Notes: generated by a model not told the origin, from the letters alone. DNA of 64,000 nt from Pyrenochaeta sp. MPI-SDFR-AT-0127 (GCA_020747015.1 JAGTJM010000027.1:186001-250000); one strand, 5' to 3'; positions 34,163 to 46,920 are shown, counted from the first letter of the stretch. Numbers and translations: made by a program.

Positions 34163-35542
34163 TATGCGTTGCTGGCCGTGGACAAGTGTTTAGTAGACTT
34201 GAGCAGCAAAGAAAGTTGAAACACGAGTGGCCATGCAGAGGGCGAATCATTCGGGTGGGCTTCGGCGATGGACTGGGCTGTTGTCTCTCCTATTCGCACT
34301 GCATGGTGAGGTCTCAACTTTTTCAGCTACGGCCATGTCGCTCAAACGAACGATCTTCACCACCAACATGACGGAGGGAAACTAAATATAGCACGCGTTT
34401 CCTAGGCCATTGACGGTGCTGCAGCAGCAGCAGCAGCAGCATCAAGGCATGGAGAGGAGGCACTGGGGATCATTAGGACCCAACCCCATCAAACAAGTTA
34501 CAGGCGCGAGTCCACCACGGTGCAGCAATGGTAACACGACAGGGTTGCAGGCCGAGTGCAGCAGAGTGGACATGTTGGTCAGCACAAGCAGCCCGCTCGG
34601 CTTGGGGACAACAGCCTGCAAGCAGCCGCCACGCCGACGTCGAGGGCCATGGTTCTTTTTGAGCAAGGCAGGTTTGTCAGCTGCAATCGCCGCCGTTCAG
34701 GTTGGCCATCTGTGTCGGTGGCATGCCATTGCGTCCTCCATGCTCCATGAGGCATGTGGGCGGTGGTGTCTAGTGCCGTGTCGGTGGCATCAGCGCATAA
34801 AATTAGAGGGTTCGAGGCTGCCATTCACGGCCGCCCGTCTCTCCCCAATAACAGCGGGCCCAGGCTTGGGACCAGTCTCCACCTTTGCGCCCATCACCTC
34901 ACTCCCATACCGTCCTCCCACTTCATTCATCGTCTGCAGCCTCATCCAGCATACTTCCAGTCCAGCCTTGCCCCAGCAGTCACACACGCCCGCCGCTGCA
35001 CCCTGAGAGCAGTGCCGCCCTGTTGCGCGCTGCCATAGGGGCACTTGTCAGAGGAATCCTCTCTTCTGCTCGCCACACACGCTCTTGCCTTGGCCTTAGG
35101 ACACACCCCTAACGCATAGCAATCCACCCTCATCTCCCGTCCACCACCACCACCACCAAACTCCCCCCCTTCTCTCCCTCTGTCCCTCCCGTTTGGCCGC
35201 CTGCTGCGAGATACTGGGGCTGTCTCATTCCGACGCCGGCTATTTTCCTGCGCTGCTGCCAGCCTGCCGGGTCCCTTTGAAGCCCTCTCCCGTCCTGGTC
35301 GCCGAAGCCCTCTCTTTGACCATCAGCACACGGACCCCGAGGGTGCTAACGCCAAAAAGCAGGGCGAAAGCCTCTTCCACCACTGCGAGCATCACCGCGA
35401 GCATCGCCGTTTGCTCGCCGATTGCCTGCAGCCAGACGTGCCGGCTTGCTGTCCACCACATGCGACACTGGTGCTGCACCACCACCATCGACGGCCCATC
35501 GACCTTCCATCTCTTCTCCCACGGCACGAGCCTGCATCAGCC
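34163..35542. other. Divergent promoter region, CorA-type gene / MUB1
   Basis: About 1.4 kb between divergent start codons. It carries a CAG run at 34421-34441 and a pyrimidine-rich stretch near 35130-35185 with (CAC)n and C-runs. Long open frames here (for example plus 34410-35006) show no domain and are by-products of high GC. Confidence 0.5.
34421..34441. repeat. GCA triplet run (7 units)
   Basis: Seven perfect GCA units about 260 bp upstream of the CorA-type start codon. They lie in inverted orientation to the CTG run at 34070-34093, about 330 bp away. Confidence 0.8.
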
Positions 35543-37396
35543 ATGCGCGAGGTCAACTTCAGCATCCCGAATGCCAACAAGGCCTCGGTCGGCATCACCA
35601 CCGCCCTCTACGACCGCCGTGCTCTCGACTGCACCTCGACCCTCCCGCTGATCAACTCTCTCAACCACCTCGCCTATCTCACCACCTCCTCTGCCCGCAT
35701 ACGAGACATCCTCACCGTCGACGGCGGCATCGAGCGCCTGATATGCATCCTCAAAGAAGGCCGCAGCAAGGACATGATGGACATGTGGAAGTGGAACCTC
35801 GCCTTTCAATGCATCTTCAACATTGGCGTCCGCGGTTCTGAGAATGTCAGGACACGCGTGGTCGAGGCCGACATGGTGCCCGTCATCGCAACCATCCTCG
35901 ACAACTACATCAAAGTCGTTGACAAGTGCAGGGCGAGAGCCGAAGCTGAGATGCACAGGTCCGCCCGTCTCGGCACCTCCAGCCGACACCACTCATCACG
36001 CTCAGGGGAGATGGCCTCCAGTTCCGGCCACAGGTCGGATCGATCTCGTCGTGCTATCCCCCCTCCCATCGAGATCCCTCAGGCCTTCACCCAAAACCCA
36101 ATCGACTCACACATGGCCGATGCTGCACCCACCCCTGCCTTTTCGCTGAGCTCCCCGCCAGAGCGCACTACCTTTGCTCGCGGCCGACCCACGCACCACC
36201 ACCACCATCATCGCAGCCATGAGGGCCGGCCGCAGCTGTTTGGCGCGGCTGGAAACACTAACCGCAACCTCGGGCAGCCTCTTGTCACTGCGTTGCCGTC
36301 CATGGACGCCGCTACTGATGCATTTGCGCTACGGCCCGTACGAGACGCCGATCGACTGCCTTCTATGCTACCTGCTCTCCAGGGCGAGATCACTTCCCAA
36401 CCAGAGTCGCCAACCACGCCAAGCGCCCCAGCAGCACGCCAGGCCAGCCCAAGAGCGGGGCTTATGCGAACTCGCCGCCGACCTTCGATTCGACACCAGC
36501 TATCCGTCTCAGGCGAGTCTGATCTCGAAGCCCAGCAGGATGACATATCCGCCGAGGACGCTACAGTGGCGGGTCCCGCTGTGAACGAGCCGATTGTGGG
36601 CATTCAGAATGGAGAGATCAACATTGCCGATATTGTCGACAACGCAGAGATGCTGGACGCTGGTGCCACGCCCGTACCCATTGCCGCACCTTCAGATGGC
36701 ACAGACGAAAACAACGAGACGTTCAACATCACACACCGTCCGGCTCTCGATGGCAGCCTCATCAACCCCACTAATACCCCACCAAACAACCCCATTACAG
36801 GATTCTCTCCCATGCAGCCCGCCATTAATGTCGTAAACACCAATCCTCCACCGCCGTGGTACCCCCGCTATGCTCAGGACCGGAATGCCACGGCTGGCGT
36901 CCTGGCTGCCATGCCCCGCGACGAAGACGTGCTCATGTCCCTGCAACTGCTGGCCTACGTCTCCAAGTACTGCAACCTCCGATCGTACTTCCAAAAGTCA
37001 CATCTCGTACCCAAGCTCAAGATTGGATCGGACCTGCAGCTGCTGGATGGCGAATCAGCTAGCCCCAAAACCGTAGACGAAGAGGAGGAGGAGGAGCTGG
37101 AGGAGTACGAACTACCAGACGACTTCAACATCTTCCCCCTCGTCGAGCAGTTCACCGTACGACACCACACTTCGGACATGCAATACTGGGCAAGCGTTGT
37201 TATGCGCAACCTTTGCCGCAAAGACGACTCTCGTGGGGGCATTCGACAGTGTGCCTACTACCAATGTGGCCGCTGGGAGGAGTTTACGCGCCAGTTTGCA
37301 AAGTGCCGCCGCTGCCGACGGACCAAGTACTGCAGCAAAGAGTGTCAAAAGAGCGCGTGGGTGTTCCATCGCCACTGGTGCGTGGCTGCCAGCTAG
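35543..37396 (+). CDS. samB: MYND zinc-finger protein MUB1/samB
   Basis: Single exon of 617 residues from the ATG at 35543; the frame is open upstream, but the family begins M-R-E-V-N-F-S-I-P-N. The N-terminal 130 residues form the conserved helical (armadillo-like) region. The middle is low-complexity, with His runs and Ser/Pro stretches. Conserved blocks resume near residue 430 (P-P-W-Y-P-R-Y) and the protein ends in a MYND zinc finger with the C-R-R-C-R-R-T-K-Y-C-S-K-E-C core. In yeast MUB1 partners the E3 ligase Ubr2 to ubiquitinate Rpn4; the Aspergillus homologue samB affects septation and development. An acidic E-E-E-E-E-L-E-E stretch precedes the last domain. Confidence 0.92.
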   Translation: MREVNFSIPNANKASVGITTALYDRRALDCTSTLPLINSLNHLAYLTTSSARIRDILTVDGGIERLICILKEGRSKDMMDMWKWNLAFQCIFNIGVRGSENVRTRVVEADMVPVIATILDNYIKVVDKCRARAEAEMHRSARLGTSSRHHSSRSGEMASSSGHRSDRSRRAIPPPIEIPQAFTQNPIDSHMADAAPTPAFSLSSPPERTTFARGRPTHHHHHHRSHEGRPQLFGAAGNTNRNLGQPLVTALPSMDAATDAFALRPVRDADRLPSMLPALQGEITSQPESPTTPSAPAARQASPRAGLMRTRRRPSIRHQLSVSGESDLEAQQDDISAEDATVAGPAVNEPIVGIQNGEINIADIVDNAEMLDAGATPVPIAAPSDGTDENNETFNITHRPALDGSLINPTNTPPNNPITGFSPMQPAINVVNTNPPPPWYPRYAQDRNATAGVLAAMPRDEDVLMSLQLLAYVSKYCNLRSYFQKSHLVPKLKIGSDLQLLDGESASPKTVDEEEEEELEEYELPDDFNIFPLVEQFTVRHHTSDMQYWASVVMRNLCRKDDSRGGIRQCAYYQCGRWEEFTRQFAKCRRCRRTKYCSKECQKSAWVFHRHWCVAAS

Positions 37397-38446
37397 AGGG
37401 CTGGACAAACGTATTTTCTAATTCTCGATACCTTTTACCATGATCGTCAACTTGGATTTCATCATTTTCTGGCCGCATATTGCATGGCGCTGGGCTTTGT
37501 CATAATTTTCAAAGTTTTATACTTAATGAGCGACACGACTACCGATACCACCAACAGACTGCCTTCTGGAGGACATGTATGAGAGGAGGATTTGCAAATA
37601 GGAGGATCAATGGCTCAGTCTACCGTGAGCTGGACTTTCTTCTGGAGTCATGGCATTATTACTAGCGGAGTATTTATTAGTTGAAAAGGGAGTCGCATTT
37701 GGATCTGGAGTCGTGTGTAGGTGGTTCACTGCAATTGATTCGCACTTGGACCTCATCCATGCTTTGTGCTTTGTGCTTTGTGCTCTGTGCTTTCTGCGCT
37801 TCTTAACGTTCTCAATATCTATAGTCTATTCCTCCTGTCCTCACGAGCAAAGTTGGGGGCTTTTGTTGCAGCGTATATTTAGCCAGCATAGCATTCTCCT
37901 AGTAGTTGAAGACTGCCAATACCACTCATGATGCCACCCATGCAATGTGACGGGCGTCGAGTGCGGTGTCCCATCAACGACATGGACAATCTGCATGTGA
38001 GATGTCGTTTCAGCAGGCGCGCGTATCTACAGATGGCGTTGGAGGCCGAACGCCAGGGCTGTGCACTTGTGGGAAATGCCGTCACGTCAGTCCCTGAATA
38101 GCCTCGCCCTGCAGGGGTTCCTCCACGGGGGATATGTTGCATCATGTAGTGCCTCGGGATATGATACAGCCGCCTCGCTAGCACTTGGCCTCAGCCTGGC
38201 GATTTCATTATCTGGTGAGGACCATTTTCTTTTCTTTCTCATTCTTGTCTTCGTTCTTCATTGTACAGACGCCGCAATATGCATACAAAGATCCTGCGGT
38301 TCCTTCGGCGTGCCGCGTAACTGCCAGGACGCCTCCAAGGACCGACAAGCCGCTAGATCCAACGGACTTGGGCGGCACCTAGGTAAGGCTGATCTTGCGC
38401 CTTTACATCCCAACTTCATACACGACGCGTGGAATGGTTTTCGACA
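37397..38446. other. Intergenic region
   Basis: About 1 kb upstream of the P4-ATPase. It contains a seven-base tandem repeat at 37760-37794 (separate entry). No gene accepted. Confidence 0.45.
37760..37794. repeat. Seven-bp tandem repeat (TGCTTTG x about 5)
   Basis: Three exact TGCTTTG units followed by TGCTCTG and TGCTTTC, in the spacer behind MUB1. Confidence 0.75.
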
Positions 38447-41400
38447 ATGTCTTCAGGAGCTGGAGACCTCCCGGGCGCCCCAGGTGGAGGCCATGGTGAT
38501 AATGGAGGCGGAGGAATCCGCAGACGACACTCTGTTGCACACGACGAGGATGAAATGTCGACGACGATGACGCGCAACCCGGCAGTGAGCGCGACCTCCC
38601 ACCACTCGGAAATAGACCCAGACGGCATACCCGTGTCTCGAACTTCGGCCGTAGAGCATACTTCACGACCCTCGGTATCGCGTCTTTCCTCCGATGCGTC
38701 GCCTCGAGTCCGCTTCTCGACCGATGTCGAACGGCATGGCTCGGCAGAAGAAATCGCACATATTGATGCAATCACGCACGCGGGGACCGTATCTGGCGCG
38801 AAAAAGAGACCTGGAACCCCGGACTTAACCATTGACACGCGTGAGGTTTCTCCGGGCGGCGAGGCGGGAAGCCCAAGACATGGCAGCGGAAGTGTACCAA
38901 CAGAGACATCACCAGTCTCACCACGCAATACCGGAAACCGCTCGCCGCTTTCCCCCGCTACACGCAATCGCGGATACTCATTACGTAGCGCTCTCTTCAG
39001 GAAGAATGTCCATGATACTTCGCAGCCATCAGGCTCGAACATTGAATTGGATGAAGGAGTTGGAAGTTCCCATGGCCGAATGGGACAGATCCAGGAATCG
39101 CAAGGATATGAAGTGCCACCCAAGGGCGGAGACGCGAGTGTCTCAATTAGTCCTGAGCAGATGGGCTATGTCTCCTCTGCTTCAGACTTGTCAAAGTCGA
39201 AATTAGGCAAAGGTCCCATTGCACTTGCGCACTACGACAAATGGCTACACGGGAAAAAATCTAGGAAGCAATCAGGCATTGTCAAGAAAACCCGCGACTT
39301 TGCAGAGCAGGCTCGGAAATTCATCTTCCGGATCAAAGACATACCGCCAAGCAAGGACGGCCGACACATTTTGTTGGATGCAACTCGCCAACAACCACGC
39401 AATGACGAACGAACGAATCAGCCATATACCAGCAACTGGATACGATCGACACGATACTCTGCTTGGAACTTTATACCCCGCCAACTCGTGGCGCAGTTCT
39501 CCAAGCTTGCAAATTTTTACTTTCTTGTTATTTCTATTTTGCAAATGATACCCGGCCTGAGTACGACAGGCCAGTTTACGACTATTGTGCCGTTACTGTT
39601 CTTCGTCACGCTCTCTATTGCGAAGGAGGGGTACGATGACTTGAGGCGATACCGACTCGACAAGGCGGAGAATAATCGAGAGGCAATGGTGCTACGCGCA
39701 AACCCGTCAACAAGCTTTAAGCGTGGATCTACAGGTGACGAGAGTTTGACTTCGTCAACGCCGGAAGCGCTTCATTGGGAGACGATCAAATGGCAGGACA
39801 TCAATGTTGGAGATATCATCAAACTGGATAGGAATGATGCTGCTCCGGCAGATCTGGCGCTCTTGCACACGAACGGAGAGAATAGCGTTGCTTATGTTGA
39901 GACAATGGCGCTGGACGGTGAGACGAACCTGAAAAGCAAGCAAACGACGGCATCTATGTCGAAGACTATTTTCAAGCAGGAGGACGTTCTAAGGACTGAG
40001 GCCGAATTTGTCATTGAAGATCCGAACCGCGACCTGTACAGCTTTGAAGGACGCGTGACAGTAGACGGCAAGCAAGCACCGCTCACACTTAACGAGATCA
40101 TTTTCCGAGGAAGCATCCTTCGAAATACCCCTGATGCCATTGGCATGGTCATCTACTCTGGCGAGGAGTGTCGTATCCGCATGAATGCCAACAAAAACCC
40201 TCGTATCAAAGCTCCAGCACTACAGGGCCTAGTCAACCGCATCGTTATTCTGATCGTCGTCTTCGTCTTGTCTCTTTCAATCTTCAATGCCGTAGCTTAC
40301 AAGATCTGGCAACGCAACGAAGATGACATGTGGTTTCTTTCTGACGCAACGGTCGCCTTCTTTCCGAGCTTCACGTCCTTCATCATCATGTTTAACACAA
40401 TGATCCCGCTCTCCCTATATGTCAGTTTGGAAATCGTCAAGCTGGCACAGATGTTCTTCCTGCATACGGACATCGACATGTATGACCCGATCTCGGATAC
40501 TCCGTGCGAACCCCGCACATCAACAATCAACGAGGAACTTGGTCAGATCAGCTACATCTTCTCGGATAAGACTGGCACACTCACCGACAATTCGATGAAG
40601 TTCCGCAAACTGACCGTTGCGGGAGTGGCGTACCTCCATGACGCTGACCTGCAGGACAAGCAAAAGAAGAAATTGATCCATAAGACGAGAAAGAAGGGCA
40701 AGCAGCCCGCCAAGAGCAGGAAAAGCGTTCGCTCGGCAAAGGATGTCTTGCCTGAGGATCCTGCATCGCCTGCCGTCGAAGTCGCCGAACAGACACAGGG
40801 CGCCGAAGAGGCGGCAGCCTCGCAATGGCGATCAAATGCAAGGCCTAGCAAAGTGTCACGGCAATACCGAACCCAAGATATGCTCGCCTACGTACAAAGG
40901 AAGCCACATACTCCGTTTTCGAAGAAGGCTCGCATGTTCCTTCTTTCTCTTGCATTGTGCCATACCTGTCTCCCCGAAATTCAAGAAGATGGCCAAACGC
41001 ATTTCATGGCCTCTTCTCCCGACGAACTCGCGCTTGTACAAGCAGCACAGGACATGGGCTTCTTGCTCATTAATCGTGATGTGCATACCATCACGCTTAG
41101 GATCATGCCTTCTGGACCAGATGGCGAGCCTGTTGACGAAACGTACGAGATCCTAGACGTGATCGAATTTTCTAGCAAGCGGAAGAGGATGTCCATCGTT
41201 CTTCGCTTCCCGGATGGTCGTGTCTGCATCATTTGCAAGGGCGCTGACTCTATCGTTATGCAACGCCTCAAGCTGGCCACGCTCGCCAACAAGAAGATGG
41301 TGGAGATTGAGCGTCGTGCAAATAAACGCAAGAGCATGGAAGCCCAACATGCGATTGCTCGAATGAGTGAACAGCTTGAACGGAAGAGTAGCATAGGAGG

Positions 41401-43657
41401 TCGTAAAAGCAGTGTTGGCGGGCGCAAGAGCTTGACGTTCGGTCAGAGTGCCAGGGCTAGTTTGAATCTGGGTAGGCCGTCTTTCGCCAGGAGCAGCACT
41501 GGTGGTCGCGGTTCACATGCTGCGCGAGATGAGATGGATCAGTGGCTGCGCCAGCGCGAGAATGACCACCACGAGATCGACTCGATTGATGAAGATTCGC
41601 CGATGCAGACTCCTCGCCAGTCCGGCCTCGACCGGTTCTCCATGGCTTTCTCGGAAGCACGCAGCTCGATGCAGCTGGAGGAGATGGAAGCCATGGTTGA
41701 TGAGAATGTGGCTGGAGATGACTCGGCCGTCATTGAGAGGTGTCTACTGCACATCAATGAGTTCGCAACAGAAGGTCTGCGTACTCTTCTTTATGGGTAC
41801 AAATTCCTAAATGAAGATGAGTACCAGACATGGAAGAAGGGCTACCTGGAGGCCACCACGAGCCTTGTCGACCGCACACGGCTGATTGAAGAGGCTGGCG
41901 ATATGATCGAACAGGATCTGGACCTTTGCGCCGCGACTGCTATTGAGGATAAGCTACAGCAAGGCGTTCCAGAAGCAATCGACAAGCTTCGAAGGGCTAA
42001 GATTAAGATGTGGATGCTTACCGGCGACAAGCGCGAGACGGCTATCAACATTGGCTATTCGTGTCGCCTAATCAAAGATTACTCCACTGTCACGGTTTTG
42101 GACCACGAAACTGGAGAGGTCGAGCATAGCATTGGCGCAGCAATCCTAGCCATCAATGGCGGAACAGTTGCCCATTCCGTTGTCGTTGTAGATGGCCAAA
42201 CACTCTCCAAGATCACCGAGGTGGAGGCCCTCGAAATGCTATTCCATGAGCTCGCCATCCTGGCAGACTCCGTCATCTGCTGCCGTGCTTCGCCATCGCA
42301 GAAGGCAGGCTTGGTCAAGAGCATCCGCAAGCGGGTCAAGAAGAGTATCACCCTTGCGATTGGTGATGGCGCCAACGATATTGCTATGATCCAGGAAGCC
42401 CATGTTGGTATCGGCATCACTGGAAAAGAGGGATTGCAGGCAGCCAGGACCAGCGACTATTCGATTGCGCAGTTTAGGTTCTTGACGAAATTGCTGCTCG
42501 TGCATGGACGATGGAATTATATCAGGACGTGCAAGTACACTGTTGGCACGTTCTGGAAGGAAATGGTAAGTCTCACTGATTCGACGCTGTCGTCTCGTGA
42601 GCTGCTTGTGGCTAATGATTTCCATAGCTCTTCTATCTCACACAGGCCCTCTTCCAACGCTCCGTGGGCTATACCGGCACTTCCCTCTACGAATCCTGGT
42701 CCCTCTCCATGTTCAACACACTCTTCACCTCCTTGCCCGTCATTTTTATGGGTGTGTTTGAGAAAGACCTGTCAGCCTCCACGCTCCTTGCCGTGCCGGA
42801 GCTGTACACCAAGGGCCAACGCAACGGCGGCTTCAACTTCAAGGTGTACCTGGGTTGGATGTTCATGGCGTCTGCGGAAGCAATGGTGGTATACTTTTGT
42901 ATGCTGGGATTGTATGGGCAGACGCTCTTTACAGAGGACAACAGCATTTTTGCCCTTGGAAGCATCACGTATACGGCGGTGGTGTGGATCATCAGTTTGA
43001 AGATGCAGTACGTACCTACTTTTCCTTCCTTTTGCCTCTTCCCGAATCTCCCTTTCTTTAGATCTAGTGTGAGAATGGCACTCTGACAGATGATCCAGAT
43101 TCATTGAGACACACTCGAAAACAATAACAAATGGCATCGCATTCTTCCTCTCTGTAGGCGGCTGGTTCCTCTGGAACATCATCCTCTCCTCGACCTACAA
43201 CCCCTCCAGCAAAATCTACTACGTGCGCGACACCTTCCTCCGCGGCTTCGGCGCCTCCCTAACCTGGTGGCTCTGCCTCATCATCATCCTCCTCTCCGTC
43301 ATCATCTTCGAATTCGCCGTCCAGTCCCTGCGTGCCGCCTACCTCTCCACAGACGTCGACATCTTCCAGGCCCTCGAAAAGGATCCCCTCGTCAAACGCC
43401 GCTTCGAAGAAGCTGCCAGTGCGGAACTCCAGCAAGGCTGGGACCGCAAGACGAATAAGCAGAGAGATGAGGAGTTGAAAGTTAAGGAGGTTGTTGATAC
43501 GATTAAGCAGAGAGAGGAACAGAGGCGCGAAACAGAGGTTGAGAAGATTCTTGCAAATCGCGTCGATAAAGGCGACACCCACGGTGCTGGGGACGGAGAT
43601 GGCGGAGATGTAGATAGGGTTCTGAGTCGTGGATTTGGCCATGTTCGAGCTCAGTAG
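38447..43657 (+). CDS. P4-type ATPase, phospholipid flippase (Dnf3/DnfC type)
   Basis: Three exons, 38447-42565, 42628-43007 and 43099-43657, 1685 residues. A disordered Ser/Pro-rich N-terminus of about 290 residues precedes the ATPase core. Visible core motifs: P-A-D-L-A-L-L, D-G-E-T-N-L-K in the actuator domain, D-K-T-G-T-L-T with the phosphorylated Asp707, K-G-A-D-S-I-V in the nucleotide domain, and G-D-G-A-N-D-I-A-M-I in the hinge. A basic insert follows D-K-T-G-T and a Ser/Arg-rich insert with S-x-G-G-R-K-S repeats splits the nucleotide domain. Length, inserts and the C-terminal F-E-K-D-L-S-A and P-E-L-Y segments favour the Dnf3 subgroup over Dnf1/2 or Drs2. It flips phospholipids toward the cytosolic leaflet in Golgi/plasma membrane, usually with a Cdc50-type subunit encoded elsewhere. 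Confidence 0.93.
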
Positions 43658-44116
43658 CTTGACCCTTTCTTCACAGATTTCGCACTAAAAAAACTTCAGG
43701 TCATTGCTCTGCATCGTTGGGCGTTTTGGAGCGTTCTCCGCATGTTTGTTTGTTTGTTTGTTTTTTTGGCTCTCATCCTTCGTGTACACGAACGTTTGCT
43801 CTTTTTTTTTCGGTTGTATATTCATTTAGCTTTTTTCGTAGATGCCATGTTCGAGAACAGACCTCCTGTTGTTGTTCATGTTGTTTTAGATACCATAGTA
43901 CGTACCGTAGCGCCTTTTATCATGACTTTTGACTCCTTGGCCAGTGGTGAGGGAGTGTGTAGTAAGCTTGGTAAACCTAGCAAATCACATTGCGTTCTAT
44001 GACCGGTGAAGAAACGACACACGTGCAGATCGTAGCCTTAACCCCGCCAAGTATTCCTGCTACTCTGCACCGACATTCCTTACACATTGTGCAATCCACC
44101 GACTCAGTCTCGAACA
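43658..44116. other. Intergenic region with T-rich repeat
   Basis: About 460 bp between the P4-ATPase and the first HET gene, with a TTTG microsatellite at about 43744-43768 and T-runs behind it. Confidence 0.5.
43744..43768. repeat. (TTTG)n microsatellite
   Basis: Five TTTG units running into a T7 tract, 90 bp after the P4-ATPase stop codon. Confidence 0.8.
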
Positions 44117-45907
44117 ATGTGGCTTCTCAATACAAACACATTCAAGCTCGAAGAGTTTTATAGCAATATACCGAGCTACGCCATCCTGTCCCATCGCTGG
44201 AAGAAAGATGAAGAGGTGTCCTTCGGTGGTTTGGAAGAGCCACATCCGCACTCCGATCGGACTGGTTACAAGAAGATTAAGAATTTCTGTGTAGAGGCAC
44301 GTAAGAGGCGCTTGACGCACGTCTGGGCCGATACATGCTGCATCGATAAGAAGAGCAGTGCTGAGCTGAGCGAAGCCATTAATAGCATGTACACCTTTTA
44401 CAATCGAGCGGCAATATGCTACGTTTACCTTTATGACGTCGCGTCATTGGAAGACTTCGAACAGAGTTCATGGTTTACACGAGGGTGGACGCTCCAAGAA
44501 CTCCTCGCACCCTCCAAGTTGCATTTCTTTAACTGTGAATGGGGACCGATTAGCTCCAGAGAAGACGTAGCGCCGAAAATCGAGCGGATAACTGGAATCC
44601 CTCGAAGAGCTTTGTGGAAATTCAGCCCTGCCGATTATTGTGTTGCAGAAAGGTTATCTTGGTCAGCCAAAAGAGAAACAACAAGAGAAGAAGATTGTGC
44701 CTACTGTCTCCTTGGTTTGTTCCAAATCAACATGCCTCTCCTCTACGGAGAAGGCGCGAGAGCTTTTCAGAGGCTTCAGGAAGAAATCATGAAAACAAGC
44801 ACAGATATGAGCATCTTCCTGTGGCAAGGTCCCGCGGTGGACGCATTCGGAATGCTCGCGTCGATCCCGTCTTGTTTTTCAAATATCCCAGATAGTATTC
44901 GGAGCACGGCCAGGAATTTCACAAATTTCTTTTCCATGTCGGACGGCTGGAGCTTGAACAACGCTGGAATTAGTATGGAGGCGACCCTTCATCCTTATCT
45001 GCTTACGGATGAGTTTGAAGGCATTTTCGCGCTCCATTTACACGAAAATGCATTCTCCAGCGATCCTAGTTTTGCAATATTTGTTAAGAAGTATGGTACA
45101 CGACAAGGAGTTCTTAGTGTTGCGCGCGTCACGGTGGATGGGATTGCTTGGACATCCGCTAGAGCAGGACCCGAGATATACCTGCCGTTCGGTTACAATA
45201 TCCAGAAACTCAAACTCCTTCGCCAACCCCTTGAAGATATCTGCACTCCAGTTAGGCCTTGTAGCTTTACTGTGAGCTTTACGTCGGATGCTTTAGTTGC
45301 ATGCGCAGCTTATAAGCGTCCTTTTGGCAATCCTCATGCGAAGCTTCGATCGTGGCAGCAGATACGAAATACAGGCAGCGGATCGCTCGATTGTTCATTC
45401 TTAGCCAGCCCTAGCAATGCCACAGGTGTGTATGGCTTTCTACTGCTGACACTTGAGTACGATGTACAAATCCTGATATGCTTGGGCTTGAGCTGCGACT
45501 TCCAACCTTTGTGTATCATGCTACCATTTTGCGAACAGATGCTCGATACCGGACTTCGGTGCGAGAGCATTCTCCGTCAGTATAATTTTGTTTCGCGACA
45601 CCAAAGAGATTCCTTCGAGATTTTTAACACTGAGATACAGATGATTTGCTTGTGTGGGCAAGACCAGGTATGGGATGGTGATACCAATATAGGGTTGTCT
45701 CTGGAGTTTTCAGGTGACTCAAGCGATATCGGCAAACTCGAGGCCGAAATCAAGTTTGACCTTAAGAAGTTCGTTCAGTACTATATACCCACTGTCGATC
45801 TCTCGCGCCATGGCTCCATTGACGGCATACCACGCGACATATTTGGGCAGCTGCTGGATGTTGGGCTCAAAGTTGGTCAAACACGGCGCAAAAGGCATTT
45901 TGTTTGA
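44117..45907 (+). CDS. HET-domain protein (heterokaryon incompatibility type), copy 1
   Basis: Single exon, 596 residues from the ATG at 44117 (M-W-L-L-N-T). It begins almost directly with the HET domain: Y-A-I-L-S-H-R-W at about residues 22-29, H-V-W-A-D-T-C-C-I-D-K at about 72-82, and R-G-W-T-L-Q-E-L-L-A-P at about 124-134, the three classical blocks. After the domain comes a region typical of the HET-E/HET-D group (A-Y-C-L-L-G-L-F, then N-M-P-L-L-Y-G-E-G), followed by about 330 residues with no recognised repeat. There is no NACHT or WD40 extension. HET domains trigger cell death on non-self fusion in several fungi. Activity here is inferred from family only. Confidence 0.9.
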   Translation: MWLLNTNTFKLEEFYSNIPSYAILSHRWKKDEEVSFGGLEEPHPHSDRTGYKKIKNFCVEARKRRLTHVWADTCCIDKKSSAELSEAINSMYTFYNRAAICYVYLYDVASLEDFEQSSWFTRGWTLQELLAPSKLHFFNCEWGPISSREDVAPKIERITGIPRRALWKFSPADYCVAERLSWSAKRETTREEDCAYCLLGLFQINMPLLYGEGARAFQRLQEEIMKTSTDMSIFLWQGPAVDAFGMLASIPSCFSNIPDSIRSTARNFTNFFSMSDGWSLNNAGISMEATLHPYLLTDEFEGIFALHLHENAFSSDPSFAIFVKKYGTRQGVLSVARVTVDGIAWTSARAGPEIYLPFGYNIQKLKLLRQPLEDICTPVRPCSFTVSFTSDALVACAAYKRPFGNPHAKLRSWQQIRNTGSGSLDCSFLASPSNATGVYGFLLLTLEYDVQILICLGLSCDFQPLCIMLPFCEQMLDTGLRCESILRQYNFVSRHQRDSFEIFNTEIQMICLCGQDQVWDGDTNIGLSLEFSGDSSDIGKLEAEIKFDLKKFVQYYIPTVDLSRHGSIDGIPRDIFGQLLDVGLKVGQTRRKRHFV

Positions 45908-46920
45908 CGACCCTTTGCCTCATTTTGGTAGGATAGTACGATGTACCATGATGTTCCAAACTCAACGAAGCCTCAGATCCTGTCTTCGGTAAGCTACTCA
46001 TTATTTCAAGCCATGAGACCCAGAGTAGGAGACGGCTGCATTGAGTTAGTCTGCTTCTAAATGTTCCGTACAGGCACGAAGTGAGTCTTTCGCTTGGCCC
46101 CACCAGCTCGATACAACTGCGGTTCGCCAATGACACGCAAAGGGTGCTGATGTAGGTATCTTTCTCGAGATATCATCCTAATATGTCTATCTACGGTCTA
46201 GCATGTTTACCATCATAGTGCACGCACCCTGTAGGAGATCAGAGGCTAACCAGCCTGAGACTATCACATAAATCGAGAATGTATTATAGCATTGCTAGCG
46301 CAACAAGTTTCCTTGGACAATTCTCTAAAATCAAGATAAGAAATTATTTCTAAAGAATATATTTTAAGACTTCTACAATTATCCCATGCTCCATTAAGTT
46401 CAATCCAAATGATATATACTTTTATTGTGAATGGTATAACACTTTCGATGAACACATTGCCCCAGAGGCGTTGACATGTATGACTACGTCGCATCTATAG
46501 TACCTGCAAGGATATGAGGTCGTCAGAATCAGAGCGTGTCATGCAGAACGTTTTCCCAATCTCCGAGAAATCGCAAAATTTCTCTCAAGTATACAAAAAC
46601 CGTGCATTGAAACCGAGGTTTCGCTCTTGTGAAAGTAGATGAAGAGAAACCACGGAATTGTGCTGGGCCATTTTGGTATTAGACTGTAGCGAAACAGGCC
46701 TCGAGACATACAAATATCATGAATCATCTCAGGGTAAATCTTACGTTCCACCAATGCAAGGTGTCAGCTTGCACAAACATGCCAACACGCGTTCGCCCGC
46801 TCCGCCACGACTCAGCCTACAGGCTGCAGCCTTACTTTCTTACAAGCTTGAAAAGCTTCCCAATTCGTGTTGAATCTTTCCCTACTTTGAAAAAAACTAT
46901 CGCAAACACGACCATTGGCA
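45908..46920. other. Intergenic region between two HET genes
   Basis: About 1 kb, AT-rich around 46260-46500. No gene, repeat or transposon end seen. Confidence 0.45.

Noticed and set aside
34410..35006. 198-codon plus-strand ORF between the CorA-type gene and MUB1
   Set aside because: Low-complexity, GC-driven frame in a divergent promoter region, without domain, start context or splice support; it overlaps the CAG run.
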